From: Bifidobacterium sp. | GTDB taxonomy: Bacteria > Actinomycetota > Actinomycetes > Actinomycetales > Bifidobacteriaceae | Assembly (NCBI GenBank): GCA_022649135.1 | Contig: JALCNP010000005.1 | Coordinates: 1 to 64,000, forward strand | Reading direction: 5' to 3' | Length of the DNA stretch: 64,000 bases | In this document: positions 1 to 8,202 of the stretch, in pieces | How positions within the stretch are numbered: the stretch's first letter is position 1 | Layout of the letters: each line of letters starts with the position of its first letter | Translations under genes and position numbers: made by a program | The notes under the pieces: generated by a model | Database searches by the model: none | Told to the model about the DNA's origin: nothing | What the model saw: only the letters and a program-made list of their open reading frames with translations

Positions 1-62
1 GGCCCAGCACGGCGATGGTACTGCACTCGACAGGGTGTGGGAGAGTAGCTCGTCGCCGCATC
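1..62 (+). rRNA. rrf: 5S ribosomal RNA, 3' end only
   Basis: The window opens inside a 5S rRNA. The conserved 3' half is readable (GGCGATGGTACTGCACTCGA, then GGGTGTGGGAGAGTAG), which is typical of actinobacterial 5S rRNA. The 5' part lies outside the window, so an rRNA operon presumably ends here. The exact 3' end is estimated from the family and could shift by a few bases. Confidence 0.9.
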
Positions 63-70
63 ACACGTCG

Positions 71-106
71 AAGGACCCCGCAGGGACAGCATCCCACGGG
101 GTCCTT
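71..106 (+). terminator. rRNA operon terminator hairpin
   Basis: AAGGACCCCG (71-80) pairs perfectly with CGGGGTCCTT (97-106), giving a 10-bp stem directly after the 5S rRNA. The stem ends in TT followed by CCCATACC, so the T tract is poor. Position and stem strength support a role in ending the rRNA transcript. Confidence 0.8.
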
Positions 107-135
107 CCCATACCCACCCACCACCACACGGTGAG

Positions 136-1110
136 CTACGACTCCGACTTCCCCGCGCGCCAGTAACCCATGAATGCGACATCGCTTCTGTTCATGTGCA
201 TCTGCTCGACAAGCATGCGGCGTATGTCACGGACCATGGCAGCTTCGCCGGCCACCCATGCATAGAGGTCGTGCGGCTTCGCCCGGCCCCTTTCATTGTC
301 CTGCGGCACTTCCCACAGCAGATCGCGGTCGATGTCGATGGGGGGAAGCTTCTGATCGGCTGATGCGCGCATGGCATCCGCAGACGGCTGTCCAGAGCAC
401 GCGGAAATCGCTTCCAGACGGCCTGTCAGTGTCGAACCATGCGGTCTGCCTCCTCGCGTCCCCCAGTCGATATGGATGCCCGCAACGTCGGGCATGCCAA
501 TGACGTCCTCGTCGCAGGGCACTTCGAGCAGTGCCTTTCCCGTCCCCTGCCATCCGTCACGCGTCAGAGAATCGAGAATGGCGCCTATCGCCGGTACCGC
601 GGTTTCGTCTCCGATCAGCAGCAGACGATGAGCCGCCGCGGGATGGAAATCGATGCCCAGGGAGGATCTGTCGGATAAGGAGTGTGGTCCGATGATCACC
701 ATCTCATCCCCACGTTGCGCGTGTGCGGCGTATTCTCCGGCAGGTCCCGCCTGATCATGCAGGACGAAGTCGATGGTGATCTCTCGCCTGTCGGGTCGTG
801 CCGCACGGATGGTGTAGGTGCGAAAGACATTGCGCCGATGCGCAGGCAGCTTCCTCCATTGGTCGTACCACGCCGCACGTCGGATGGAATCCTCATCAAA
901 CAGCTGCGGGTCGCCCCAGGTTTCGTCGGGCAATGGAAACATCACTTTGATTCGCTGGTCGTACCCGTCCGTCCCCAGAAGATCGAGATCGTCACCGTGA
1001 CAGGTGATTCTCTGAAAATGTGGTGAAAGACGCTCGATATGCTCGACGTGGACCAGATAAGGGCGAAACGCGGGTTGGGCCGTTCTGATGTCATTCGTGG
1101 AATTGTTCAT
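136..1110 (-). CDS. siderophore-interacting protein (ferric-siderophore reductase)
   Basis: A 324-residue SIP/ViuB-family flavoprotein that would release iron from an imported ferric siderophore in the cytoplasm using reduced FAD. Visible features are the FAD-binding RTYTIRAARP segment, the nucleotide-domain motif GDETAVPAIGAILDSL, and the C-terminal VAGEAAMVRDIRRML and FMGYWRAGK blocks typical of SIPs. The frame stays open upstream to 1614, but that part is low-complexity Ser/Pro/Phe encoded by a pyrimidine tract. I therefore start at MNNSTNDI (1110), where homology begins. The ribosome-binding site there is weak (GAGAA). It is the last gene of the minus-strand iron-uptake operon and is separated from the ATPase by the unusual 1180-1403 tract. 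Confidence 0.88.
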   Translation of the reverse strand: MNNSTNDIRTAQPAFRPYLVHVEHIERLSPHFQRITCHGDDLDLLGTDGYDQRIKVMFPLPDETWGDPQLFDEDSIRRAAWYDQWRKLPAHRRNVFRTYTIRAARPDRREITIDFVLHDQAGPAGEYAAHAQRGDEMVIIGPHSLSDRSSLGIDFHPAAAHRLLLIGDETAVPAIGAILDSLTRDGWQGTGKALLEVPCDEDVIGMPDVAGIHIDWGTRGGRPHGSTLTGRLEAISACSGQPSADAMRASADQKLPPIDIDRDLLWEVPQDNERGRAKPHDLYAWVAGEAAMVRDIRRMLVEQMHMNRSDVAFMGYWRAGKSES

Positions 1111-1179
1111 GTTTTCTCGGTTCGCGGTCGTTTTTTGGGCAGGGGGCATGATGTGCTGCATGCAGACAAGGGTCGGATG

Positions 1180-1403
1180 CGGGAAGGGGAAGGCAGCAAT
1201 GAGAAGAGAGTAGGGAAAAGGGGAAAAGAAGGGAGTCGGGGATGAGAAGGAGGAACGAACGGGAAAGGGGGAAAAGAAGGGGCACACAGATAGGAAGCAG
1301 GAACAACAGAGAAAGAGAACAGGGGAGAACGAGAAGGGTGAGACGGGGAAAACGAGGAGAGTGACAGGAGAGAACGAGAAAGGTGACAGGGGAGAAAAGG
1401 ACA
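1180..1403. repeat. polypurine/polypyrimidine tract with 22-nt tandem repeats
   Basis: The 322-bp gap between the ATPase and the SIP gene contains a strongly strand-biased stretch. By my count 159 of 180 bases at 1201-1380 are purines on the plus strand. The right part is a degenerate tandem repeat of about 22-23 nt at 1321-1342, 1343-1365 and 1366-1387, with a partial fourth copy; the common core is GAGAACGAGAAAGGTGA. On the transcribed (minus) sense it reads as a C/U-rich leader for the SIP gene. It could form triplex (H-)DNA or act as an unstructured leader, but the sequence alone does not show a function. Confidence 0.75.
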
Positions 1404-1432
1404 TGGCTCGCGGCTGGCATGGGAATCCGCGA

Positions 1433-2296
1433 TTAACGGTTCGAAGGGGCATCGCGTCGACGCCTCGCCAGCAGACTATGGCTCGAGGCCGGCGACATGA
1501 CGGGAACCTCGCATGAGACATCCATGGAGACGCGTGCCTCGACGGCGAACACCTCCCGCACGATCTCCTCGGTAATGACATCCCGCGGGGCCCCATACGC
1601 CTTTCTTTCGCCATCTTTCATGGCGAGAATCCAATCGGAATAGCGGGCCGCCATGTTCAGATCGTGAAGCACCATCACGATCGTCACGCCCTCCTGCCGG
1701 TTGAGATCCGCCAGAAGGTCCAGAACGTCGAGCTGATAGGCGATATCCAGATAGGTCGTGGGCTCGTCAAGAAGAAGGATATCCGTTTCCTGCGCCAGGG
1801 TGAGAGCTATCCACGCTCGCTGCCGTTGCCCTCCCGAGACCTCATCCAACGGCCTGTCTGCAAGATCGGCAAGGCCTGTGACGGTCAGTGCGTGGGCGAC
1901 CGCACGGTCGTCTTCGCGGGTCCAGCCGCCCGCAAACCCGTGATATGGGTGTCGTCCGCGCGCCACAAGATCCCCGATGGCGATGCCTTCCGGCGCCTGG
2001 GGGGATTGAGGGAGAATCCCTATGGTTGTAGCGATATGCCTTGTTGAGTAGGAGCTCAGGGGCCTGCCGTCAAGGGACACCTCTCCTCTCGACGGTCGCA
2101 GCAGTCGTGCGAATGCCTTGAGCAGGGTCGATTTTCCGCATCCGTTGGGGCCGATGATGGCGCCGATCTGATGGTGGGGGATGTCGACGTCAAGATCGTC
2201 GATGACGGTGTGCCCGCCATAGCCCAGGCCCAGATTGCGGGCACTAAGCGTGTGGGCTGAATGGGCGTGAACACCATCCGATGATATCCGGCTCAT
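1433..2296 (-). CDS. iron-siderophore ABC transporter ATP-binding protein
   Basis: A FepC/FhuC-type ATPase that powers siderophore import. It has Walker A (GPNGCGKST), Q-loop (GILPQS), ABC signature (VSGGQRQR), Walker B (DILLLDEPTTYLD) and the H-loop (VLHD), in normal order. The start codon overlaps the stop of the upstream permease as TGATG, so translation is probably coupled. AGGAG sits about 5 nt before this ATG; a second ATG immediately upstream (2299) is too close to the ribosome-binding site. The Arg/Ser-rich C-terminus is not a recognised domain. Order in the operon, as transcribed: lipoprotein, permease, permease, ATPase, reductase. Confidence 0.92.
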   Translation of the reverse strand: MSRISSDGVHAHSAHTLSARNLGLGYGGHTVIDDLDVDIPHHQIGAIIGPNGCGKSTLLKAFARLLRPSRGEVSLDGRPLSSYSTRHIATTIGILPQSPQAPEGIAIGDLVARGRHPYHGFAGGWTREDDRAVAHALTVTGLADLADRPLDEVSGGQRQRAWIALTLAQETDILLLDEPTTYLDIAYQLDVLDLLADLNRQEGVTIVMVLHDLNMAARYSDWILAMKDGERKAYGAPRDVITEEIVREVFAVEARVSMDVSCEVPVMSPASSHSLLARRRRDAPSNR

Positions 2297-3426
2297 CATA
2301 TCTCCTGTCTGCGAGTCATGCGGATTATGAGCGCTGCGAGTATCGGGCCGCCGATGATGCCGGTCACGACGCCCACGGGCAGCTGGGTGGACGGGACGTG
2401 CTGGGCGGCGATGTCGGCGGCGATGACCAGGCAGCCTCCCATGAATCCCGCCTGGATGAGAGAGGGGGCACGTCGGCCTGCAAGCGGCACGGCAAGGGGG
2501 CCGGCCAGGAACGATACAAAGGAGATGGGTCCGCTGGTCGCGGTTGCCACGGAAAGCAACAGCACCGAAAGAACCAGAACTGCCGTCTGGGACAGGCGCA
2601 CTCGAACTCCGAGTCCGGTGGCTATCTCGTCGCCGAAGCGCAGCACGTCGACATGTCGACGGAGGGAGACAAGCAGGGAGCCGGCAACGAGCACGGTTAC
2701 CACCAGGGGAGGAACCTCCTGCCACTGCGATGATGCCAGGCTCCCGGTAAGCCAGCGTGAGGCCGCCTGAACATCCCACTGGTTGGCGCGCAGAAGAATC
2801 CACGAGCTGAGTGCGTTGAGCCCGGCGCCGGTGCCGATGCCCATCAGGATGAGGCGTGCATAGGACAGACCTCCGCCCGACGAGAGCCATATGACGCTGC
2901 AGGCCGTGATCAGGCCTCCCGCCACGGCAAGCGCGGCCAGCGGGAACCCCGATAGGCCCAGGATGATGATTCCGAACACCGCCGCGGTGTTCGCCCCCGA
3001 GGTGATGCCGATGATGTCCGGACTGGCCATGAGGTTACGAAGCAGATGCTGGAAACTTGTCCCCGCCATTCCAAAGGCCATGCCGCAGAAGGCTCCGATG
3101 ACGACCCTCGGAAGTCTCAGCTCGCCGATCGCGAAACTGACACCGGGAATATATCCACCGGAAAGCACCGTGAGGACGTCGGTGATTCGGTACATGTCGT
3201 GGCCGAACATAAGATCGAGCAGCATAAGCGCGGCCAGCGCCATGCCCATCAGCATCGTGGTCACGACGGAGCGCAGCACCGCGCGACGTCTCTTTTCCCG
3301 CAGTCGTGGGGCGAGGGCATCCTCCCGGTCGCTGCTAGCTGGGACCCCGCAGCGCATGGGTCCTGCAGGCCGGCCGTCACCGACGACGAGCATGGACTTT
3401 CCGGAGGGCACAGGTGTCGGCGTCAT
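2296..3426 (-). CDS. FecCD-family siderophore ABC permease (second)
   Basis: A 376-residue multi-pass permease of the FecCD/BtuC family. Typical motifs are ELRLPRVVIGAFCGMAFGMAGTSFQ (start of the family core) and GLGVRVR, plus about nine hydrophobic segments. It has an unusually long hydrophilic N-terminus of about 50 residues before the first membrane helix. It begins 3 nt after the preceding permease and has a GAGGGG ribosome-binding site inside the end of that gene. It should pair with the product of 3430-4503 to form the membrane channel. Confidence 0.92.
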   Translation of the reverse strand: MTPTPVPSGKSMLVVGDGRPAGPMRCGVPASSDREDALAPRLREKRRRAVLRSVVTTMLMGMALAALMLLDLMFGHDMYRITDVLTVLSGGYIPGVSFAIGELRLPRVVIGAFCGMAFGMAGTSFQHLLRNLMASPDIIGITSGANTAAVFGIIILGLSGFPLAALAVAGGLITACSVIWLSSGGGLSYARLILMGIGTGAGLNALSSWILLRANQWDVQAASRWLTGSLASSQWQEVPPLVVTVLVAGSLLVSLRRHVDVLRFGDEIATGLGVRVRLSQTAVLVLSVLLLSVATATSGPISFVSFLAGPLAVPLAGRRAPSLIQAGFMGGCLVIAADIAAQHVPSTQLPVGVVTGIIGGPILAALIIRMTRRQEI

Positions 3427-3429
3427 GAT

Positions 3430-4503
3430 CTAGACCCCTCTCATCGCATGTCGACGAACCAGTGCGACGAAGATCGGAGCTCCGATCAGGGCCGTGACGA
3501 TGCCGACCTCGACGTCGGCCGGCCTGGTGACGATTCGTCCCAGAACGTCGGAGGAAAGCAGCAGCAGCGGCCCCATCAGCGAGCTGAGGACCAGTATGCG
3601 CCGGTAGTCGGAGCCGATGACCAGACGAGCCGCGTGCGGTACGATAAGCCCCACGAACCCGATCGGTCCCGCCAGCGATGTGGCCGCCGAACAAAGCAGT
3701 ACGGCGGCGATCCAGATACGCAGGCGGGTCCGGTTGATCCGCAGTCCGAGACCGGCTGCAAGCTGGTCTCCGAGAGCCAGCGCGTTGAGGGCGCGGGCGG
3801 AGCCGAAAGCCAGAGCGAAGCCTATGGCGAACAGTGGTATAAGAGGTGCGATAAGAGGGAAGCGTGCTCCGGACAGACCTCCCACCTGCCAGAAGCGGAA
3901 GGTGGATATGACATCTACCCGAGGCAGCAGAATCGCTGATATGAGCGACCCCAGCACGGCGCTGATCACCGCTCCGGCCAGGGTCAGCTTCAGCGGGGTC
4001 GGTCCTGATCCTCCCATGGATCCCAGCGTCCAGACGGCGGCCGCTGTCGCCGCGCTGCCGAGAAGGGCCATCCCCACATATTGGATGGGGGTGGTCAGAC
4101 CCATGAACGCAATGGAGCAGACGATGGCGAACGCTGCCCCGGTATTGAGGCCCAGAATGGAGGGATCGGCCAGCGGGTTGCGTGCGACGCCCTGCATCAG
4201 CGCGCCGGCGACACCAAGACTTGCCCCGATCAGGATACCCAGAGCGGTGCGGGGGAAACGCAGCCGTATCGCCTGCGCCGCGATATCCGATGTGCCCGGC
4301 GACAGCGCGTGCGTAACATCGTTTATCGTGACCGGTCGTGAACCGAATGCGATCGAGCATGCGCAGACGACAAGAAGCGCCAGGGCGGCCAGGAGACAGA
4401 TCGCACTCAGTCGGGAGATCGCGTGTCCTCCTATCGTGATCGTCGTCCTGCGATCGGGCATATGCGCCTGTGCCTCTGTGAGACGGTCATGTCTGGATGT
4501 CAT
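3430..4503 (-). CDS. FecCD-family siderophore ABC permease (first)
   Basis: A FecCD permease of 357 residues from the chosen start. Family motifs include LRFPRTALGILIGASLGVAG, QGVARNPLADPSILG and GPIGFVGLIVPHAARL, with about nine or ten membrane segments. I chose the ATG at 4503 because GGCAGGAG lies about 9 nt upstream. The frame also allows an ATG at 4548 that would overlap the lipoprotein stop as ATGA, but no ribosome-binding site is visible there. It sits directly behind the substrate-binding lipoprotein and before the second permease, as expected for a heterodimeric siderophore importer. Confidence 0.9.
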   Translation of the reverse strand: MTSRHDRLTEAQAHMPDRRTTITIGGHAISRLSAICLLAALALLVVCACSIAFGSRPVTINDVTHALSPGTSDIAAQAIRLRFPRTALGILIGASLGVAGALMQGVARNPLADPSILGLNTGAAFAIVCSIAFMGLTTPIQYVGMALLGSAATAAAVWTLGSMGGSGPTPLKLTLAGAVISAVLGSLISAILLPRVDVISTFRFWQVGGLSGARFPLIAPLIPLFAIGFALAFGSARALNALALGDQLAAGLGLRINRTRLRIWIAAVLLCSAATSLAGPIGFVGLIVPHAARLVIGSDYRRILVLSSLMGPLLLLSSDVLGRIVTRPADVEVGIVTALIGAPIFVALVRRHAMRGV

Positions 4504-4544
4504 GCCATGGGGCTCCTGCCGCTCGGGCCGGTCGGGGGAGACGA

Positions 4545-5615
4545 TCATTTCGCCCGTGCTGCTGCTTGTCCGAGAAGCTTCATGTACTGTGCCGTCGTCG
4601 CGGGGATCGAAAGAGCCGAGGGGTCAAGTGCGTTGGCCAGTTCGCTGGTGCTGTCGATCACCACCACCGAACCTCTGCGGACGGCCGGGATCTTGGACAG
4701 CAGAGGATCCTTGCGCATCGCGTCAAGCAGTCCCGGTGTCCCATAGGTGACGATGACGTCGACGTCGTTGTATTCATCGGCGTTTTCGGAAGAAACGTCC
4801 GCATAGAAGCTCGTGGTTCCCGACGAGAGTCTTCTGATCGATGCAGGGGTTGTGAAACCGAGGTCGTTGAGAAACTGGGGTCGCACGTCGGTGGTGGTGT
4901 AGATGCTGAATCGTGAGAGCGTGGATGAGTCGAAGTACATGACCGCGGCCGATGTCCCCGATACCTTGGGGTATTGAGCGGCCTCGTCGTGAAGGCGCCT
5001 CTCCAGTGTTCTGATGAGCCGTGCCCCTCGCTGGACCTCGCCCAGAGCCTTCGCCGTCGTGGCGACCATGCTTCTCCACGGGTCTCCCCACGCCACTTTC
5101 TGGTAGGCGATTGTCGGAGCGATCGCACTCAGGGTCGCGTACTGCTCTTTGGTCATTCCGGATTGGAGCCCGATGATGAGGTCCGGCCGGGAAGCGGCGA
5201 TGGCTTCGACGTCTATGCCGTCGGATTCATCGTGCAGCTGCGGAAGGTCTGCTTTGGCGACCCCCATCCTGTCCAGTGCCGCTTTGGTCCATGGGAGGTA
5301 TCCGCCGTCAACGGTTTTCCCATAGGTGCTTTTCTCGATGCTGACGGGAACCACGCCCAGGGCGATCACATTGTCGAAGCTTCCCCAGCCCACGGTGGCG
5401 ATACGGTGGGGCTTCGAGCGGATTACGGTTTTCCCGTATGCGTGAGTGATCGTGACGGGAAATCCTGCGGAGGACGACGAGGCCGCGGAGGAGTGTTCGG
5501 CAGCGGAGTCCGCCGGGAACGCAGAGCATGCCGCCGTGGTGAGAAGGACCGCCGTCGCCAGAGCTCCTGCACACAGTGTTCTCAGTGGGCGTCCGGATTT
5601 GCTGTGTGTTGTCAT
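4545..5615 (-). CDS. iron-siderophore ABC transporter substrate-binding lipoprotein
   Basis: A FepB/FhuD-like (cluster A) binding protein of 356 residues, anchored outside the membrane. The signal peptide ends in a lipobox LTTAAC with the lipidated Cys at residue 30, followed by a Ser/Ala-rich linker. The mature part has the family opening (PHRIATVGWGSFDNVIALG), the connecting region ASRPDLIIGLQSG and the C-terminal VRRGSVVVID. Strong ribosome-binding site (AAGGAG, 4 nt before ATG). As first gene of the minus-strand operon it defines the substrate, probably a ferric hydroxamate or catecholate; which one cannot be told from the sequence. Confidence 0.92.
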   Translation of the reverse strand: MTTHSKSGRPLRTLCAGALATAVLLTTAACSAFPADSAAEHSSAASSSSAGFPVTITHAYGKTVIRSKPHRIATVGWGSFDNVIALGVVPVSIEKSTYGKTVDGGYLPWTKAALDRMGVAKADLPQLHDESDGIDVEAIAASRPDLIIGLQSGMTKEQYATLSAIAPTIAYQKVAWGDPWRSMVATTAKALGEVQRGARLIRTLERRLHDEAAQYPKVSGTSAAVMYFDSSTLSRFSIYTTTDVRPQFLNDLGFTTPASIRRLSSGTTSFYADVSSENADEYNDVDVIVTYGTPGLLDAMRKDPLLSKIPAVRRGSVVVIDSTSELANALDPSALSIPATTAQYMKLLGQAAARAK

Positions 5616-5926
5616 GATGCTCCTTCACGTGAAACGAGTATGTGCGGATACGTTCGAATGAGCCACAACTTAGCAAGCATGTGGAGCGAAGAACAGTCTT
5701 GTTTTCTGATTCCACATATGCTATGACACCGTGAAAATGTGAGGAACAAGACACGGAGGCGTCACCGTGCGATGCACGGGGGTTCGCGGCACGCGGACGC
5801 GCAGGCCGGGACTGTGCATTTCGCGGATAGAATATGAGGAGCGCGCACGGCCGAATGCGTCGAGAATGAATAGGGTGCTGATGCACGGCGAGTAATGGAA
5901 CAGGAAGCATGGCTAAGGAGTCGGCA
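5616..5926. other. divergent intergenic region, iron operon / aldo-keto reductase
   Basis: About 310 bp that must carry two divergent promoters. I looked for an IdeR/DtxR-type iron box and did not find a convincing 19-bp palindrome. The only symmetry near the iron operon is CCACA (5663-5667) facing TGTGG (5680-5684) with 12 bp between, which is too weak to call an operator. A TAGAAT -10-like hexamer lies near 5826 on the plus strand. Confidence 0.4.
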
Positions 5927-6865
5927 ATGAAATATTCATCTATAGGGTCGTCTGGCGTTCGTGCGTCACGGGTCGCGCTGGGAGTCATGCGCATGGATGG
6001 TGCAACAGCACCGGAGGCGGCGAAGATCGTCGACACCGTGGTGTCGCGCGGCGTGAACTACTTTGATACGGCAGACGTGTACGCCAACGGGAAAAGCAGT
6101 GCGGTGCTCGGCCAGGCTCTGAAGGATGCGCACATCGACCGCGGCGCGATCCTGTTGCAAACGAAATTCGGCATATACCGTGCCCCCCACAGCGACACCA
6201 ATATTCGCTACGATTTTTCGCAGGCGCATCTGCTGTCGGCGCTTGACGGAGAGCTGAGGAACCTGCAGACGGACTATGTGGATTTCATTCTGCTTCATCG
6301 CCCCGATACGCTGGTGGACCTCGATGAGCTCGCCGACACGTTCAACAAGCTCCAGAACAGTGGGAAGGTACGTCATTTCGGTGTGAGCAACGTGAACCCG
6401 ATGCAGGTGGAACTGCTGCAGGGTGCCGTTTCCCAGAAGCTGGAGGTCAATCAGCTGCAGTTCGGTCTCGGGCACACGCAGATGATCGAACAGGAATTCC
6501 ACGTGAACATGGGGGATGCTTCGAGCGTCGACCATGACGGCGGCCTGATTGCCTATTCACGGCTCAAGGGGATGACCATACAGGCCTGGAGCCCGTTCCA
6601 GTACGGGTTCTTCGAGGGCGTGTACATCGACAGCCCCAAGTTCCCGAAGCTCAACGATCTTCTCGCGACGCTGGCCGGCAAGTACGGGACGAGCAAGAAC
6701 GCCATCGCCGTCGCGTGGATTCTGCGTCATCCTGCGAACATTCAGGTGATTCTCGGATCGATGACGCCGTCGAGGTTGGAGGAGATGACGGACGGTGCCG
6801 ACATATGGCTGGAGCCGCAGGAATGGTACGACCTTTACTTCGCGGCCGGCAATGACCTGCCGTAA
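5927..6865 (+). CDS. aldo/keto reductase, YdhF-like
   Basis: A 312-residue NADPH-dependent aldo/keto reductase (TIM barrel). The catalytic tetrad region is visible: Asp and Tyr in NYFDTADVYANG, Lys in LLQTKFG, and His in FILLHRPD. KVRHFGVSN and the C-terminal cofactor loop ILGSMTPSRLEEM resemble the Escherichia coli YdhF group. I start at MKYSSIG (5927), which has AAGGAG 6 nt upstream; the first in-frame ATG at 5909 is less well placed. The natural substrate is unknown. It is followed closely by a small zinc-ribbon gene. Confidence 0.88.
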   Translation: MKYSSIGSSGVRASRVALGVMRMDGATAPEAAKIVDTVVSRGVNYFDTADVYANGKSSAVLGQALKDAHIDRGAILLQTKFGIYRAPHSDTNIRYDFSQAHLLSALDGELRNLQTDYVDFILLHRPDTLVDLDELADTFNKLQNSGKVRHFGVSNVNPMQVELLQGAVSQKLEVNQLQFGLGHTQMIEQEFHVNMGDASSVDHDGGLIAYSRLKGMTIQAWSPFQYGFFEGVYIDSPKFPKLNDLLATLAGKYGTSKNAIAVAWILRHPANIQVILGSMTPSRLEEMTDGADIWLEPQEWYDLYFAAGNDLP

Positions 6866-6876
6866 GGTCGCATGGC

Positions 6877-7134
6877 GTGCATTTCTTCATTCCCCAACGC
6901 TGTGCGGCATGCGGCAAGATCATGTATCACGACAAGGCGACCGCCCAGCGGGCGGCTGACCGTAGCTTTGTCGAACGCAGCCGGGAGCTGTGGGTGTATC
7001 GCTGTCGGTATTGCGGGGCATGGCATCTGACCAGCCAGGATCCGCAATACCGTTCGGCTCGCAATACCGCGACCGCCCAGCGGCGCGGAGGCCACCCCTC
7101 CCGCAAACGGGGATATAAGCCGCGGAACAGATGA
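6877..7134 (+). CDS. small zinc-ribbon protein
   Basis: An 85-residue basic protein starting at GTG, 11 nt after the aldo/keto reductase stop, with AAGG 9 nt before the start. Two CxxC knuckles (CAAC near residue 9, CRYC near residue 43) indicate a single four-Cys zinc ribbon, and the tail is Arg/Lys-rich (GHPSRKRGYKPRNR). The pattern YRCRYCGAWHLTS is typical of small actinobacterial and phage zinc-finger proteins. Function is unknown; nucleic-acid binding is plausible from the charge and fold. Confidence 0.6.
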   Translation: MHFFIPQRCAACGKIMYHDKATAQRAADRSFVERSRELWVYRCRYCGAWHLTSQDPQYRSARNTATAQRRGGHPSRKRGYKPRNR

Positions 7135-7303
7135 TTCCGCGCCATCCAAGGCGGGCGATGAGACGGTTCTGGCGGTTGTGGGGATGACCATGACGGTGAT
7201 CCTGATGGCTGTGCGTCGAATGATGCAACGCGACACGGCCGCCGAATATCGTGCATGGTCCGATAGGGCCGGCGCGCGGCGGCATGGCGCCATGCCGCCG
7301 CTC

Positions 7304-8083
7304 TCAACGGTCGAAGCGGAATCCCTGGCGTTCGGCGGTCGGTGTGAAGCGGCGCTTCTCGCTCGCTGGCTTCACGGCCCCCTGAGCGATCTGGTCGCTG
7401 AACGCGTCCACGGGGCGATCCGCCTGCCTCAGGTCATAGTAACGGTGAACATCGGCATCGAATCGGTCGAGGCCGGTGATGACGGCATCGGGATCGGCGG
7501 GATATTCGTTGACGAAGAACTGGTCGGACCGATCAAGCCTTGGTTTGAGCGCCGGAGCCTGATCGGGTTTGCCGATGGCGAGCCCGAGAACGGGGTATGT
7601 GTATTCGGGCAGGTGCAATACGTCAATCAGGCGGTTGATGTCGTTCAGCACGGACCCCAATATCACACAGCCAAGCCCCAGTGAATTCGCCGCAGTCTCC
7701 ATGGCATGCAGGGCGAGAACGGCGTCGTTGCTCGCCTGGATCAGTCGATAGCTGGAGTTGAAGGCGAAATCATCGCCGTGGACGTCGATCCCCTTGCGCT
7801 CGGCGATGCGCGCGTTGCGGTGCTCGTCCGCTATGAAGACGTACAGCAGGGGGGCCTGCGCGATGTAGGGTTGGCGGCCGATTCGTGCGATGTCGCCCTG
7901 CAGATCGCGGTCCGTTATGCGTATGGCGCTCCAATCGTTCATGTAGTTGCTTGAAGCCGCCCGTTGCGCGACTTTTTCCAAGGTCTCCCTGATGTGCGGG
8001 TCGATCGGGTCCGTCTTGAATTTTCTGATCGAACGTCTGTTGAGGAGGGTGTTGATGGTTTCATTCGTCTGATTGTCTGTCAT
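7304..8083 (-). CDS. NfsA/FRP-type nitroreductase (NADPH-flavin oxidoreductase)
   Basis: A 259-residue FMN-dependent nitroreductase. The N-terminal RRSIRKF motif binds the FMN phosphate, ASSNYMNDWSAIRI and the central GLGCVILGSVLND segment match the family, and the C-terminal part (RRFTPTAERQGFRF) is the long tail of the NfsA/FRP subgroup. It reduces flavins, quinones or nitro compounds with NAD(P)H. It stands alone on the minus strand between the zinc-ribbon gene and the RpiR regulator, with no clear operon partner. Confidence 0.88.
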   Translation of the reverse strand: MTDNQTNETINTLLNRRSIRKFKTDPIDPHIRETLEKVAQRAASSNYMNDWSAIRITDRDLQGDIARIGRQPYIAQAPLLYVFIADEHRNARIAERKGIDVHGDDFAFNSSYRLIQASNDAVLALHAMETAANSLGLGCVILGSVLNDINRLIDVLHLPEYTYPVLGLAIGKPDQAPALKPRLDRSDQFFVNEYPADPDAVITGLDRFDADVHRYYDLRQADRPVDAFSDQIAQGAVKPASEKRRFTPTAERQGFRFDR

Positions 8084-8202
8084 GTCGTTATTGTCTCAGG
8101 GCCATATGGCAAAAGAGGCATGTTCCGCTGACAGGAAATGTCAATGATCGGGGGTGCGCGGGTCGCGGCCCGCCGCGCAGAAGGATGTGGCTGCATGAGC
8201 GG

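Noticed and set aside
136-1614. An N-terminal extension of the siderophore reductase through the pyrimidine tract
   Set aside because: The extra 168 residues are low-complexity Ser/Pro/Phe translated from a strand-biased repeat; homology begins at MNNSTN.
5616-5760. An IdeR/DtxR iron box before the siderophore operon
   Set aside because: No sequence resembling TTAGGTTAGCCTAACCTAA is present; only a weak CCACA/TGTGG pair was found.
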